Below are positions 22,576 through 34,359 of a stretch of DNA of 64,000 bases, piece after piece (positions within the stretch are counted from its first letter, which is position 1; each line of letters opens with the position of its first letter). Position numbers and translations under genes: made by a program. Origin of the DNA: Strigamia acuminata (lineage: Eukaryota; Arthropoda; Chilopoda; Geophilomorpha; Linotaeniidae). The DNA is taken from NCBI GenBank assembly GCA_949358305.1, contig OX442317.1, forward strand, positions 2,046,001 to 2,110,000. The letters run 5' to 3'. Under the pieces are notes generated by a model. That model worked only from the letters and a program-made list of their open reading frames with translations, was not told the DNA's origin and searched no databases.

Positions 22576-24692
22576 ATGCCTAAATTAGCCATCGGTTCGT
22601 AACAATTGGTTTGAATTTAGGCCTAACCACCACAAAACTGTTAATTGCATTTTATTTCTAGATCCACTTACATGGCGAATTGAACTGCGCATCTTCAATA
22701 CAGAAAACAAGCGAGTATGTGTTAAAAAAACCTAAAAAAAAAATTAATATAAAACAAAAAAAAATTAAAAGACAAACAAAGAAGAAGTGATTTTTGGCGG
22801 CAATTAGTTTGAGAGAAGATATTCCCTTTTCTTCCCTTAGGTCTGTTTAGGTTGATTACCTAGAGTCGTGAGTTTATGAGCGAAGTTTGCTCATCTCATT
22901 TCCGCTCTTGTACACAATAAAAGAAGGGAGGGCGGGAATTTTATTTTTTGATTCTAATCGCCCATTGCGCCATTATCTGCTAATAAAAGCAGGCACTTGA
23001 GGCCAGCGGGCCGCGCCTGTTATTGCTTGCCACTACAGCCCGCTGGTCATTAGCCTTATCAGTTGAACCACGCCAAGCTGCCGTTATGGTAATTAAGAAT
23101 TGCTCCGACTCTACTGCACACTAGGGAAGGACAAATAAACCAACTACTTTGCTCAAACTGAATTGAGAAAACACAATTTGCTTTTATTTGCTCAAAAATT
23201 AAAGAAAAAAAGAAAGAAAAAACATTTTGATTTGCTGTTTGTAGAAATTCTGAGGAAAAATGTCAAATTTTTAAATTTGTTGACACTTTTACTTTGCTTG
23301 CATTACAGATTAGTCATATGACGCTGATCAGTGCTGAAGAGTCGCTTCCGGATGGCAGAGAAGGAATTCTACAGGTGATTTTGATGAGTTTTTACAAACT
23401 ATCGCCCGGTATCTTGATGCCCAATTCTAACATTAAAGTCCAAAATTTGAAAATTGTTTACGTAACCTGTTATTATTTCGGAAGATTGGGTTGTGCGCGC
23501 GCTGATTGAGTTTTTCTCTTTGATTTTACCACCAAGATGCAGGGCACAGTGCAAAACTAGCATTTTCTAAAAAACTATTTTAATACCGATTTCTCGGGAG
23601 CACTGAACATTTTTGTCCCAAGAACCGGGAAATAAGAAGTAATACCATGAGGGGAATAGTGGAAACTAAATAATATTTTTGCTTTTACTGCCTTAAATAC
23701 AAGGAAAGAATGAATTTCCCAAGAAATGCTGAGAAATCTTCATTAAAAATGAATTTGAAATGAATTTTTAATGCAATTATTCGGGACAAAGCAATTGTTG
23801 GCGTTTATTTGATGTTTTTCGATGGTCCTCCAATCCATTTATGCCCTACGTGTAAATAAAATGAAAACATTGTAAATAATTCGCCTTTTTCTTCTCGTTT
23901 TTCCACCGATAATGACACTTTTGTTTACGCCCGCAGTGTCTATCTTTATTAAACTTGTTTAACGCGCGCATAAAGCAGGTAAACAACAATTTCATTCATT
24001 ATAAATAATTCCCCGCGGATTAGCTTTCCACTTTCTTGGTTTTGCTCTCATACCTGACAAATTAAGTGGGCAATTAGGTGGCAAGTTTTGCTGGAGAAGT
24101 TACACCCCTGATAGACACGAAGCTAATTATTGCAAGGGGGTTGCAGCTTATTAACATCTTAACTTTATTAAATGCATCTTATGTCATCTTTGCAATGTTA
24201 ATTTTGCAGGAGGGGACAAAATTCAACTTGAAAACTCTTCCAATTTGTATTCAGGTAAGTGATTAACTTAATTATTATTTTATTTTTTTATTCCATATTT
24301 GTTTTCTCATTTAAAAAAAAAAAAAAAAAAAAAAAACTCTTCGGGAATTAATTGTGGGAAGCGTGTAAAAGCTGCGTGTAATGATGGAATTCATTATGTC
24401 GTTTTAACGGGGGGTCAAAAGTGACAGTGTCGTAGTGCACATCGGCGAAGAAAGAGAATGAGTTTTCTGATATGAAAAGTCGTAAAATGAACAAATGCAG
24501 CACGAAATTAAAGTAATTACCGAGAAAAATGACAATTTGCTTTTTTTTCTTCTCCCTTCCTTTCTCTTCATTTCTTTCATCTAGGCCAGGTACGAGAGAG
24601 AGACGCTAAATGAAGACGAGGGGCTGGAAGAAAAGTTGTCGTCTCTCCCTCCATTCTATCTAACATCCTTGTTCGACACCAGATGTGGATGA
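22576..24692 (+). CDS. Candidate five-exon gene, unknown 96-residue protein
   Basis: Four exons with clear borders join without a frame break: 22662-22714 (acceptor TTTATTTCTAG, donor GTATGTG), 23309-23374 (GCATTACAG, GTGATT), 24210-24254 (AATTTTGCAG, GTAAGTG) and 24585-24692 (TTTCATCTAG, stop TGA). A first exon at 22576-22594, starting MPKLAI, has the right phase but a weak donor (G|GTTCGT). The product would be about 96 residues: a basic start (PLTWRIELRIFNTENKR), then ISAEESLPDGREG, then an acidic tail (ETLNEDEGLEEKLSS) ending LPPFYLTSLFDTRCG. It has no signal peptide, membrane segment or motif I know. The composition differs from the AT-rich introns, which supports real coding. It may extend further upstream than the exon chosen here. 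Confidence 0.45.
24313..24336. repeat. Poly-A run, 24 bases
   Basis: An uninterrupted run of A lies in the third intron-like interval of the candidate gene. It is not followed by target-site duplication signs that would identify a retroposon tail. Confidence 0.8.
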
Positions 24693-25742
24693 TGAGACAT
24701 TTTTGATGAGGACATGTTTATAGCTCGGCAGCCAAGCTTACATATTTCTACATTAAAAGGTAGGAAAAAGAATCGGCGGTCGTTAAAAAAAATTCATTTA
24801 CATGCAAAGTTTTAAGTTAGTGTATGATTTATTCCTCTATGGGAGAAAATGCAAGTGGGGGCAATTTGGTAAAAGGTGGGGGCGGGTGGGTAGTGATGGC
24901 GAAAGAAGTTTAGTGATAAAAATTTGCAAGAGAGATGCAGTTTAATTGCTGTTATGATGCGCTTTATCAGCCCACGCAACACACAGCAATATTATGACCC
25001 CCACGAGAGTTGTCTCGACTCTTAATGAGTATTAGGTTGAAAACACGAAGGCAACAAAAGCTATTTTGGACTCCACTCACTAATTACCCGTTCCCTCTCT
25101 TGCCTCCATTATCGCCAGAATGCCGGCCTTTTGAATATTAACCTCACGGCCACCTCTATTACGCGTCCGCTCTGAACTTTAGTCTCTTGTCTTTGTCGGA
25201 GATAAGGGCAAGTAGGCTTTTTGTTTGTTCAGTTGCAACGCCTGAGTCTCTGTGCTCCAATTTTTGGTCCGCTACTCTTTTGGAATGATGCCTGCTGATG
25301 TTTATGCATGGGTGAACTGCAGGGTTGTGCGAGAGATTGCTTGCAATGCGAGTTGCAACAGCAAATAGGAGCTTGCTTTTTTTTTTTTTTACTTTTAATT
25401 GAAATTGAATTTGTCTTGAAATGTTTATATTTCTAAAGTTGTTGCTGCAAGTTTGCAGTGGTTTAATCGGTCACTAAATTGGAACAATAGTTGCTTTTGT
25501 GCCACGTTTGCAAAACGACGAAAGGAATCGCAAAAGCAACGAAAGTTTTTGGATATCAGAGCCCCTGCATTTGTGGGACCCTTCTCCCGCGAGAATTACG
25601 AGAACCTATAAATCCGCTTGTGGTCCAAAGGGGGTGGTTGTGTATGTTTGGCAATAGAAAAGGACAGAAATTTGTTGGACCCTGTGCTGTAGTGTCTTCA
25701 GCCAAATTCTAAATCCGGCCCTACAAGCACGATAAAATAATA
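24693..25742. other. Non-coding, start of the gene-poor region
   Basis: Mixed AT-rich sequence with a T-run at 25377-25390. A 73-codon frame at 25491-25712 has no recognisable domain. Its end ATCCGGCCCTACAAG resembles the GCCGGAT ends of hAT-type elements but has no partner, so I call no element. Confidence 0.35.
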
Positions 25743-25751
25743 GGTGCAATC

Positions 25752-25978
25752 ATGAACCAAGGATAACATGGACACGTATCCAAATGTTCTGTGTGTTTTG
25801 CCACTGATGGCGCCACAAATGTACAGCCGCACTGTATTCTGGGATGACAACAGGTAACAAACGTGCTTAGTTGGCGAGCAATGGATGGCACGTGATTACT
25901 GTCATCCAATCAGCGCTCGGAACAACGACTCAATAGGAAAGAACACACGGATATGTGTCCATGTTATCCTTGGTTCAT
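25752..25978. mobile_element. MITE with 9-base target duplication (MULE- or Merlin-like)
   Basis: A 227-base element whose first 24 bases, starting ATGAACCAAGGATAACATGG, are perfectly repeated in inverted orientation at its other end; similarity continues to about 30 bases. Identical 9-base direct repeats GGTGCAATC flank it (25743-25751, 25979-25987). A 9-base duplication is typical of Mutator-like elements and also possible for Merlin. The perfect ends and duplication suggest a young insertion. No transposase is present. Confidence 0.85.
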
Positions 25979-25987
25979 GGTGCAATC

Positions 25988-27599
25988 AATCCTGAAAAGA
26001 CGTTTTTTACATCATAATCTCTAAGACGTGAACTGGAAAGAATTCAAACAAGAGGATTAAGATAAAGTGAAATTGAAATCACTTTTTTAACTTGTAGAAG
26101 CAACTTATTTCATCCGCACCTGCTATTGGCTATTGTTACCATACGTTGTAGGAAGCCATATATTTAGTTCAGTTTATTTTATTCGTGATTCAATCGAGAT
26201 TCACTCGTTTAAGTCGCTTCTTTAAGTGATTTAAGGAGAAATAAAATCGTCTTTTTGGGATTGTCACTTCCAAAATTGGTAATTAGGCGATTATATTCGA
26301 GTTTGGTAATTATTTGCAATTGTGTACGTAAATATTTGAATGTGCACGTGATTTGAAGGCAGAAGTTCTATATAGGGATTGACGATTATAATCAAACTAT
26401 TGAGAATTGTAGTACTTGTTTAATGGTTGAATTGCAGGGGGGAGAAAAATCGAGTTATTAGTTCGCAGAGGTCTGCTACATGACAGGAATTATTTCTTAT
26501 ACGAATTAATGGGCAAATTGGGTAGCTTTGTTTCATTTTTTATTTTCCACTGAAAGAAATCCACACCCAAGAGCCCTAATTAGATTGACGGGGGTATAAA
26601 AGAGAAAAAAAATGTAAAGCGCGCACACAGCTCATTTTAAGTGAATATTAGTGGTATAATTCAGAATGAGAGGCAATCCAATTTTTCCACACGACTATAA
26701 AAAATGAAAGGGGTCGAGGAATTATTTTTTTGTGTGTTTTGAGAGTGGGGGAAATGAAAATTGTGTCGTCGACATGAAAAAATTCATCGTTTCGAAATTA
26801 CGGCCCATACTACTCTTTCATAATTCACAGTGCGCATAAACATTAACATGGGAGAGAATGTGGCGCTACCAGATTCAATTAGTTGACTCAGCATGGCGGC
26901 TGAACATTGCAGACATTTTAAATAGCAAAGGATGAAAAAGAAGAGAAACAAATCACGCTTGAATATGAAACTAATTAAAATCATTTGGCTTTGTGTTGTG
27001 AGCGAGATATTATTAGACTTGTTTATAATTTTATAGTTAAAAAATATATATTTTTATAATTATTTGTACTCTTGAAGTTTTGTGTGTATTTTTTAAATTT
27101 ATTACTCGAGCGTTTTAAAATTACTGAAACTGATTTATGCATTTATTAAACTATCAATATAAATCCCATTTAACGGGAAATTATTGCCAAATCTCGAAAT
27201 ATTGTGGTTGAAATTTGTAATCTTGGATCAGTCAAAAGTGATTTACAATCGCGATATTAAAAATAAACATTTATTTTCACGTTATAAAACTACACAAACT
27301 CGTAAAATTGAATCCGCTAACAAACTATATTTGACACGTATATTAGGCACGTTCAATTCTGGGAGGATAAATGTCTTTATAAAAGTCGATCTTCACAAAT
27401 CACTTATACATAAGACAGCAATTGACCTCCTTATCTTCCTGATATAGAAAAGACTTAATCATTACACGTCTCACTTCTTTCTTCGAGTTATTAGATTGGC
27501 ATTGGCAGCCATTGTAAAAATATTAATTCCTGACATCATCGAAATGGGTTTTATGGGGCATGAGAGCAATGGAGAAATTTCATTTCTAAGACCAAAAAT
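25988..27599. other. Non-coding AT-rich sequence
   Basis: I see no element ends, spliced frame or RNA gene here. Short frames at 26784-26984 (minus) and 27184-27447 (plus) are compositionally AT-driven and have no motifs. Confidence 0.4.
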
Positions 27600-27600
27600 T

Positions 27601-27808
27601 CAAATTTAGGCCAAAATTATTCAATTTAGACTAAAAATATCCAATTTAGACTAAAAACATCCAATTTAGACTAAAAACATCCAATTTAGACTAAAAACAT
27701 CCAATTTAGACTAAAAACATCCAATTTAGACTAAAAACATCCAATTTAGACTAAAAACATCCAATTTAGACCAAAAAACATGCAATTTAGACTAAAAACA
27801 TGCAATTT
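27601..27808. repeat. 20-base minisatellite, about 10 copies
   Basis: The unit CCAATTTAGACTAAAAACAT repeats in exact 20-base register from 27641 to 27760, six identical copies. Two or three diverged copies lie before it (for example TCAATTTAGACTAAAAATAT) and two after it (GCAATTTAGACTAAAAACAT). The degenerate edges with a homogeneous core are typical of a tandem array growing by unequal exchange or slippage. Confidence 0.95.
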
Positions 27809-28071
27809 TTTGTGAAAAATTGAAGCACAATGGTTCGTTTTCATTGTACGTTTTTCATTTCATGAACGATATAGTTGTGGGGTGACCAAGGGACTTTGGT
27901 AGTTTGTTGAGTCATATCCCAATGCAAAATTCTCAGCTTTTTATTCAAATTGCGCATACTTGAGGACACGCCTGGTGAAGTGCGATGCTAATCGATGGTG
28001 GTGGGTGTCTTGCGTCCGGTTAGTTCAATTTGCGGTCGAGCGAGTCATTAATCAGCGGCGCTGCAACCCCT

Positions 28072-28103
28072 TCCTCCTCCTCCTCCTCCTCCTCCTCCTC
28101 CTC
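28072..28103. repeat. (TCC)n microsatellite
   Basis: About ten TCC units lie in a GC-richer patch. A serine run appears in one forward frame, but no real protein surrounds it. Confidence 0.9.
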
Positions 28104-31100
28104 TTCTCTCTTTGAGAAAACAAGGCTGTTCTTTGGAATCCCCTGGAGGCGGGCTCTCCATCAAGTGAACGCGCTCTCGCGGCCTCTCTTTTATGGTCGT
28201 CGTGGGATTCATTAGACGCGCCTCACGTCAAGAGGTCCGTGTCAGTTATGCTAATGAGGCCTGCGATGCAAACCTGATTAGATGCTCAACCGACTAGTAT
28301 TGGGAGGAGATTTTTCTTGCATCGCGTCTCGCGTTTGATTTCAGTTTAGTCCCGCGTTCGGTTGTGGCGTTGTGGGCAGGCGAGTGAGGAAGGGCATCTT
28401 CATCATCGCGTTGGGATGCTGTGACCTTTTAGTTGGGCGCTTTTCCGCTAGACGGCTTTATTGACCTTTTGCTGGGTAGGCGGTTGAATGAGTGGTTTGG
28501 CGCATGCGTGTTTGGCTTTTGTCGGCACGTGGAAAGGATGAGGTTGCGTCGTTGGGTGGTGGAGGTCGTCATGAATTTTTGATGATGCCCCCACCGGCAG
28601 CCAGCCCAAGTTCGAGCTGCAACTTGGCGCAACCAGATTTAACTTTTCCTCCGCGCGATAATTTTTCTTCATTTACCCAATCATCTTTTAGTCTGCACAT
28701 TCATCACTTATTCATGGTGGCGCTGCAGCACTTTGTTTTCTAAACTTTACACACACACACACACACTCGTTTTAAGTAACCGCGCATGCGTCATCAATTT
28801 ACCGGGGGAAGAAAATGAGGTGCGCGAGAGAAGTCGTCAAACCAAATCGCCCAAAATTATGGAATTGTACATCGAGTTTTACTGACCGATTTAATCGACT
28901 CGTGTGGTCAAGTTTGGTTGTTAGAAATTTTATTTGGGGGGTTTTGGGGCGGTTTAAAGACGAAAAAGAGCCAGATTCGTACGAGAGGGTCAGAAAAGTG
29001 CATTAGGGCGCTATTGTTGCGCCCTGTTAGAAGCGACAAAGGGCCATCAGTATTTTCCCGCGCTTGTCAAAAAGTAGACGAGGGTGTTTTTTGTTGCACT
29101 TTGTTAGTCCATTGTCCTCTTGTCACCTTTCGAGGCCCCATCTGGACCTGGAGGGACAACTTTTGACACCGACGGACGCTCTTATGAAAAGTAAAATTAA
29201 AATTTAATTTGATGTGAAGATTGCGTGTTTATTTCAGCTGTCATTGAAGGTAAATGGGAAAAAAAGAAATTATTTTAAAAATGCTGGTTTCTACTAATTA
29301 AAACCTCTTTGTTTGGGCACCGTAATAATTACTCCACCTTTTTTTCTCAATTCAAGTCGCCTAAATATTTTAAATTGAACTCATCCATCTTGAGAGAGGG
29401 AGAAATTAAATTAGAGAGACACAGAAAGAGAGAGAGAGAAAGTGAAATTGAAAATGTGCTCGTATATGATTATTTTGTGCGTAAACAAATTGTGAATTTT
29501 ATTTGCATCGACAGCGCGCATTTCCTCGAGCTCATCGTTTTAATTTCCGTTTGAAATGCACGTGCTTAAAGGATTGTGTCACGTATTTGTTGTCCGGCAT
29601 GACAAAACCCTCCTCCCATAGTGCGTGCACGAGGGTAATTTGGTTGCTGTCGCTAGGAGACATCTCCACGCAGAGGAACTTTAATTAGAGAAGAGCGAGT
29701 TGGCGTAAATTTGCATGGCGCGTGACCGTTGCACGCCCAAAATTAAGCATCCCTGCGCGACAGATGGTGTGAAATTGGAGTTGAAAGTGTAAATCAGGAT
29801 TTCATGACGTTTGATGGTAATTAAAGTGCGCGGGACATTTTGCTACAAGACGCATCACAGCCGCTTTACTTGGTCCAAGGGTCGACCAACTTTTCCCTCA
29901 GACGCATGCAAATGGGGGATCATTAACGGATATATGACTTGGAATGGGTTGTCACGAATTTAATGCAGCAACTCGCATGTATTGCTACAAATTGCTGTTT
30001 CTATATCTCCTCGCAACTCGCGTCAAGCTCGCTGCACCCCCTCCTCCCCCTTGACTCTGTCTTTCTCATCTTCGCTTCCCCCCAACCCCAACCACTCATC
30101 ATTCTTCACAATAGTGTATTGAGCTTTAAAAGAAGTGATTCTGTCGTGCAATCAAATTTTTGTCAATAACTATAAATCCACATGATGGGAGTCAGTGGAT
30201 TGGGGTCACTCTTTTTACTTCTTGTGGCGCTCTGCTCTCGACGCCCTCGGAGGTGGAGTCGGAGTCTGTGGGTTGGCGCACTTTGGGTGCCAATTAGCAT
30301 TTTTATTGGTGACAGTTTTTCACGCGTGATGCAAGTTGATTTGAGTGATCGACAAGACGTGCCACTTTGAATTATGTCCGGTAAAGGTGTGATGTACGAG
30401 AAGTGGGTTTTTTTTTTTAAAAAAAATTTTGAAACGTTGCAATATTGGAGTTGTGAATCACCTACAGTTTTGAAATTGTCAATATTTGATTCATTTTAAA
30501 ACAAAATTAGGATTTTTAATTTTTTTTTTAGATCATGATTTTGGACTTTTTAATTATTTTTAAACAAATTGTGATTTGATTTTTATGTCTATTATTTTGA
30601 AGCAATTATGACTAATTAGGCCATTTTCATTGTGACGTAACATCAAAAGGATTAAAATGTTTAAAAACGATTATTAGGATTAAAGAGCACTAAACTAAAT
30701 CAAAATAGAGTTTCATGCGTTTGAATTACATTTATAGCCCAAAATATTGTTATTGAGCAGTTTAATCTTTTAAAAAAAAAAAAACTTGGTTTTATCCATC
30801 GACGTAAAACCACTTAAAATACGTTTTCATCTGGGTTTTGTTGGAAGAGAGAATAAGGAAGAAATCCCTTTGATTTCTCTGGAACAGTTGTTGCACAACT
30901 CCTTTAAAACGTGCTGATTTAAGACTAGTGTTAATGTTAAGGAAGTTGCGCTTGTCTTCCACAGACGTCGACTGCATCGATCGATGCAATTATGTGGTCA
31001 ACCGCATCCTTTTCTCGTGGATGAGTGATAATGGTGTTGTGGGCAGTGAAGGGATAATAGCTGGAAATGGGTGCGATGTCGATCCACATTATTTGAATAC

Positions 31101-34099
31101 TTTTTCCTTTATCTTATTGAGAATAACCAAAAAAAAAAATTAAAATTTAAAAAATAATAATTTATTACAACGGGTTTAAAAGAGGTGAGTAATAAACGAG
31201 TTTTTATTCTTTTGAAAATATTTTTGTGAGCAAATTTGAGAAATATTGCGGTTATTCTAAATCCTATTCCTAATTCAATGTTTAATTTATTCGTGTGTCT
31301 GTTTGGGTTGGGCGGGAAGGGAAGGGTGAAGTTGAAGTTGGATTGTGGTCGCGTGCACGGTCGCCTCGTTTGGGTTTTTAAAAAAAATTCAATTTGCTAA
31401 ATGTAATTCGTAATAATTGAATTATGGACACAGCACGAGATACAGACGCATGACTTGTCTGCGTGGGAGTAAGGGAGGAGTCCAACGAACTCTTTTCTAC
31501 TCTTAATTATTAAATTTTTATCAGTTGTCCACTGGGTGGGAGAATTTTAATACTTTAAACTCGCGTAACTTGTTTCCATCACACTGTGTCTGCAAATTAA
31601 TTTGTATCCAAGGACTTTGTGCGCATTGGTTTGCGTTGTGTTATGAGCTGCATTATTGCGCTGCATATTTTCCACCCTTGTTTGACATTGCGCATGCCTA
31701 GTGTCCAAAAAAACGAGTGACTCATCGCTCGTTGTTAATTGACCCCTTTTTGATAAATGCCAAGTCGTGCAGGGAAGTTCAAGGGGGTGCTTTTGAAAAG
31801 TTGTTTTACAAAGAGATTTGCATTTTGTACTTTTAATATTAAAATTTATCATCGTAGATAAGAATTATTAGTATTATTATCATTGTTTGTTATATAAATA
31901 TGACGAAAATTCTAAAATATTTAGAGAAAAAAAATGATTTTAGAATTTTTCTACATTTTTGTCATTATAAAGAGCACATTAAAAGGGTAATAAACAAATT
32001 TTATCAGCACTTTAACATTTACTCATTTTAATCATCATTTATATCAATTGCAGATTACATCAAAAAGCCATCATCTTATTAAATTCGTCATTTATCTATA
32101 TATACATACACCGTACACTGCCCAAATTGAAGAATTCAACCAAACTCCACATACACAATTGAACGATAATGATGAAATTCTTAAATAATCTCGCGCGTAT
32201 TTCGAGACACTATTTAGAAATGTAAATGTGAATTAATAGGGCGGTTGCATTTAAATATGAATAAGTGTGGCCGGCTCTTGATTCTCAAGAGTGCTTGGTC
32301 TGGTTTATCAGATTATGATAAATAGCGCGTCCACTCGAACACCGCCACTCCATCGCCCTCCCTCCCTCCTTCCCTTTCTCTCTTCTCTTCCTCCCCCACA
32401 CATATTCTCTCAAACTATTTCGCTTTTTGCTTCATTGAAACGGCACAATGACTCGAAAATAAAATATCGAGGTGGCAATAACATATCCTTGTAAATTGAT
32501 CCGGTTTCCACGGCAACGGGAGTCGATCACGCTCTTATTATGTCATGTTTTATTTTTTTTCCCTTCTTTTGATTGAAGGCTTTTTCCATCCGCTTTTTCG
32601 AGTCACGGGGTCGCACGAGTCAACCAATCAGCCTTGGCCTTTCATTGGTGGGTCATGGCTGGCCAACCAGAGTCACGTGATTACTTGTCAGTGTGACGCA
32701 TTGGGAGATGGCTAATTGAAGGGGCTTTTTTTCTATTTTTGTTTTTAATGGGTAAAACTTGTGCGGTTTTTTTTCCCTTTTCTTTTTATTTTGTTCAAGG
32801 GGAGGGTTTCCTGGGGGAGGTTGTTTCCTGCTGATCTTCTTTGGAGCTTAATTCGAATCGGATCCTCGTGTCCCCTCCTCTGCTCTTATTCGTCCCTGCA
32901 ATTAGTGGTTCACCCAGCACTCATTTTTGTGCGGTTTCCTACGCTGGAGAGATGCACCGGATGATGCCCCGGTCCCCCGCTTCTTTCTCCCCTATCATCG
33001 AATCCACCCTCTGTATCTGTGGTTTAGGAAGTGATTACGTCAGCTTCCCTACTGTCTCATTTCCCCTTAAGGGTATAGGCTTCACTGCGGACACGAGTGT
33101 TAATGGAGACAGAAGTCCATAAAATGGAGAAAGTGAAAAGATGAGGATAAAATGTCTAGATTTTGTGACAAACGATTGAAATCATTCATTTTATTCATTT
33201 ATTTATGAAAATTGGGATCTAAGTTTATTCAAATTGTATTTTCTTTAATTCTGCACCCGCGTACTATTGGTAAAATGTATTTTTTTCTTTTTTCTTCCAA
33301 TTTTCCATTAAAATAATTGATATTTTCCTCAAATTCTCCATTAAAAAATTCAAACTTTACTACAAGAAGAAATACGTATACGTATTTTTTAAATTTGTGT
33401 ATTTTTGTGTTTTTTAGGCGTCACAATATGCCAGCAAAATGTTCTTTTGTCGTGCAGTAAACGGCTTAGGTTTGAAATTTTGTAGCGACACAACAAAAAG
33501 AGAGGGAAAGGGAGGGAAATTTATTGTGCAAAAGCTGTGAGACGGTTGTTGAAGGCGAACAAAGCTAATCTGCATCTCGACATCACTAATATTGCCATTC
33601 GGTACGCATGCGCGGTCGCTATGGGCAATGCGTTGTGCATACTCGACTCCCAAGTTGGTAGCCGTTGTTTCTTTCGGACACGGTGAATGCATGTGTAGGT
33701 GTCTATCTGCTCGATTTGGATACGGCGACAGCTGGCTGACCCCCTTCCCCCGCTCTTTGATATAATAAGAGAGGGGGTGTAAAAGGGTCTTTTCAGGTTG
33801 GGGGATGGGGCCAAGTGGAGCAAGTTGGCGATGCCCGTGCGTAATTCTGATTTAGGAGTGTTTGCATAAGGGAAGCAGCGTTTTGTGGCGCGTGACAATT
33901 TGTGTCCTGTGGCTGTCCACAAAGCGAAAAAGCCGTGATTTAATTAAAGCCAAGCGTTCCGCTTTTAATACATTGGACGGAATGAATTGAGCAGGGGTCT
34001 GAATCTACCAAAGGGGGAGGGAGGAATTCATATTCCTTCAATTCTTATCAAAAGAAAATTTTTAAAAAATATATTCAACCTTATTTTGGGTTTATTTTA
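28104..34099. other. Non-coding region with GC-richer islands
   Basis: About 6 kb alternates between GC-richer islands (28.1-28.7, 28.95-30.4, 32.3-33.1, 33.5-33.9 kb) and AT-rich stretches (30.4-32.2 kb). An (AC)9 run lies at 28749-28766 and a GA-rich tract near 29417-29443. Frames of 60-130 codons occur on both strands in the islands but show no domain, no consistent splice sites and frequent overlap between strands. Unique, island-like composition is compatible with regulatory elements, although none can be identified individually. Confidence 0.4.
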
Positions 34100-34103
34100 T
34101 TAA

Positions 34104-34355
34104 CCCTAAAAAAAATTCCTTTATAACCCACTTGTCAAAAATTTCAATAATTGATGAAAATAGAATCCTATTTCATGTTTACGTTGAAATTTAACCAATT
34201 TTTTATTTGTCGAAAGAGTACGCAAAAATAATTGAGATTCGAAGAAATACGGTATATGAATTTTTCAAAAAAAAAGTCCCGTTAGATTTAGATAAAAAAA
34301 TAAAAATAAATACACTTTTGGAGGTCAAATTGTCCGTAGGGTGGGACAAGGTGGG
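34104..34355. mobile_element. piggyBac-like MITE, copy 2
   Basis: A 252-base element flanked by TTAA (34100-34103, 34356-34359), starting CCCT and ending GGG. It is in reverse orientation to copy 1 (3479-3814) and shares TTTGTCGAAAGAGT followed by AAAAATAATTGAGATT, and near its right end ACACTTTTGGAGGTCAAA. The first 20 or so bases of copy 1's terminal repeat are partly missing here. Confidence 0.8.
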
Positions 34356-34359
34356 TTAA

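Noticed and set aside
27601-27808. CRISPR-like array
   Set aside because: The 20-base units are contiguous with no unique spacers, and the host is an animal; it is a minisatellite.
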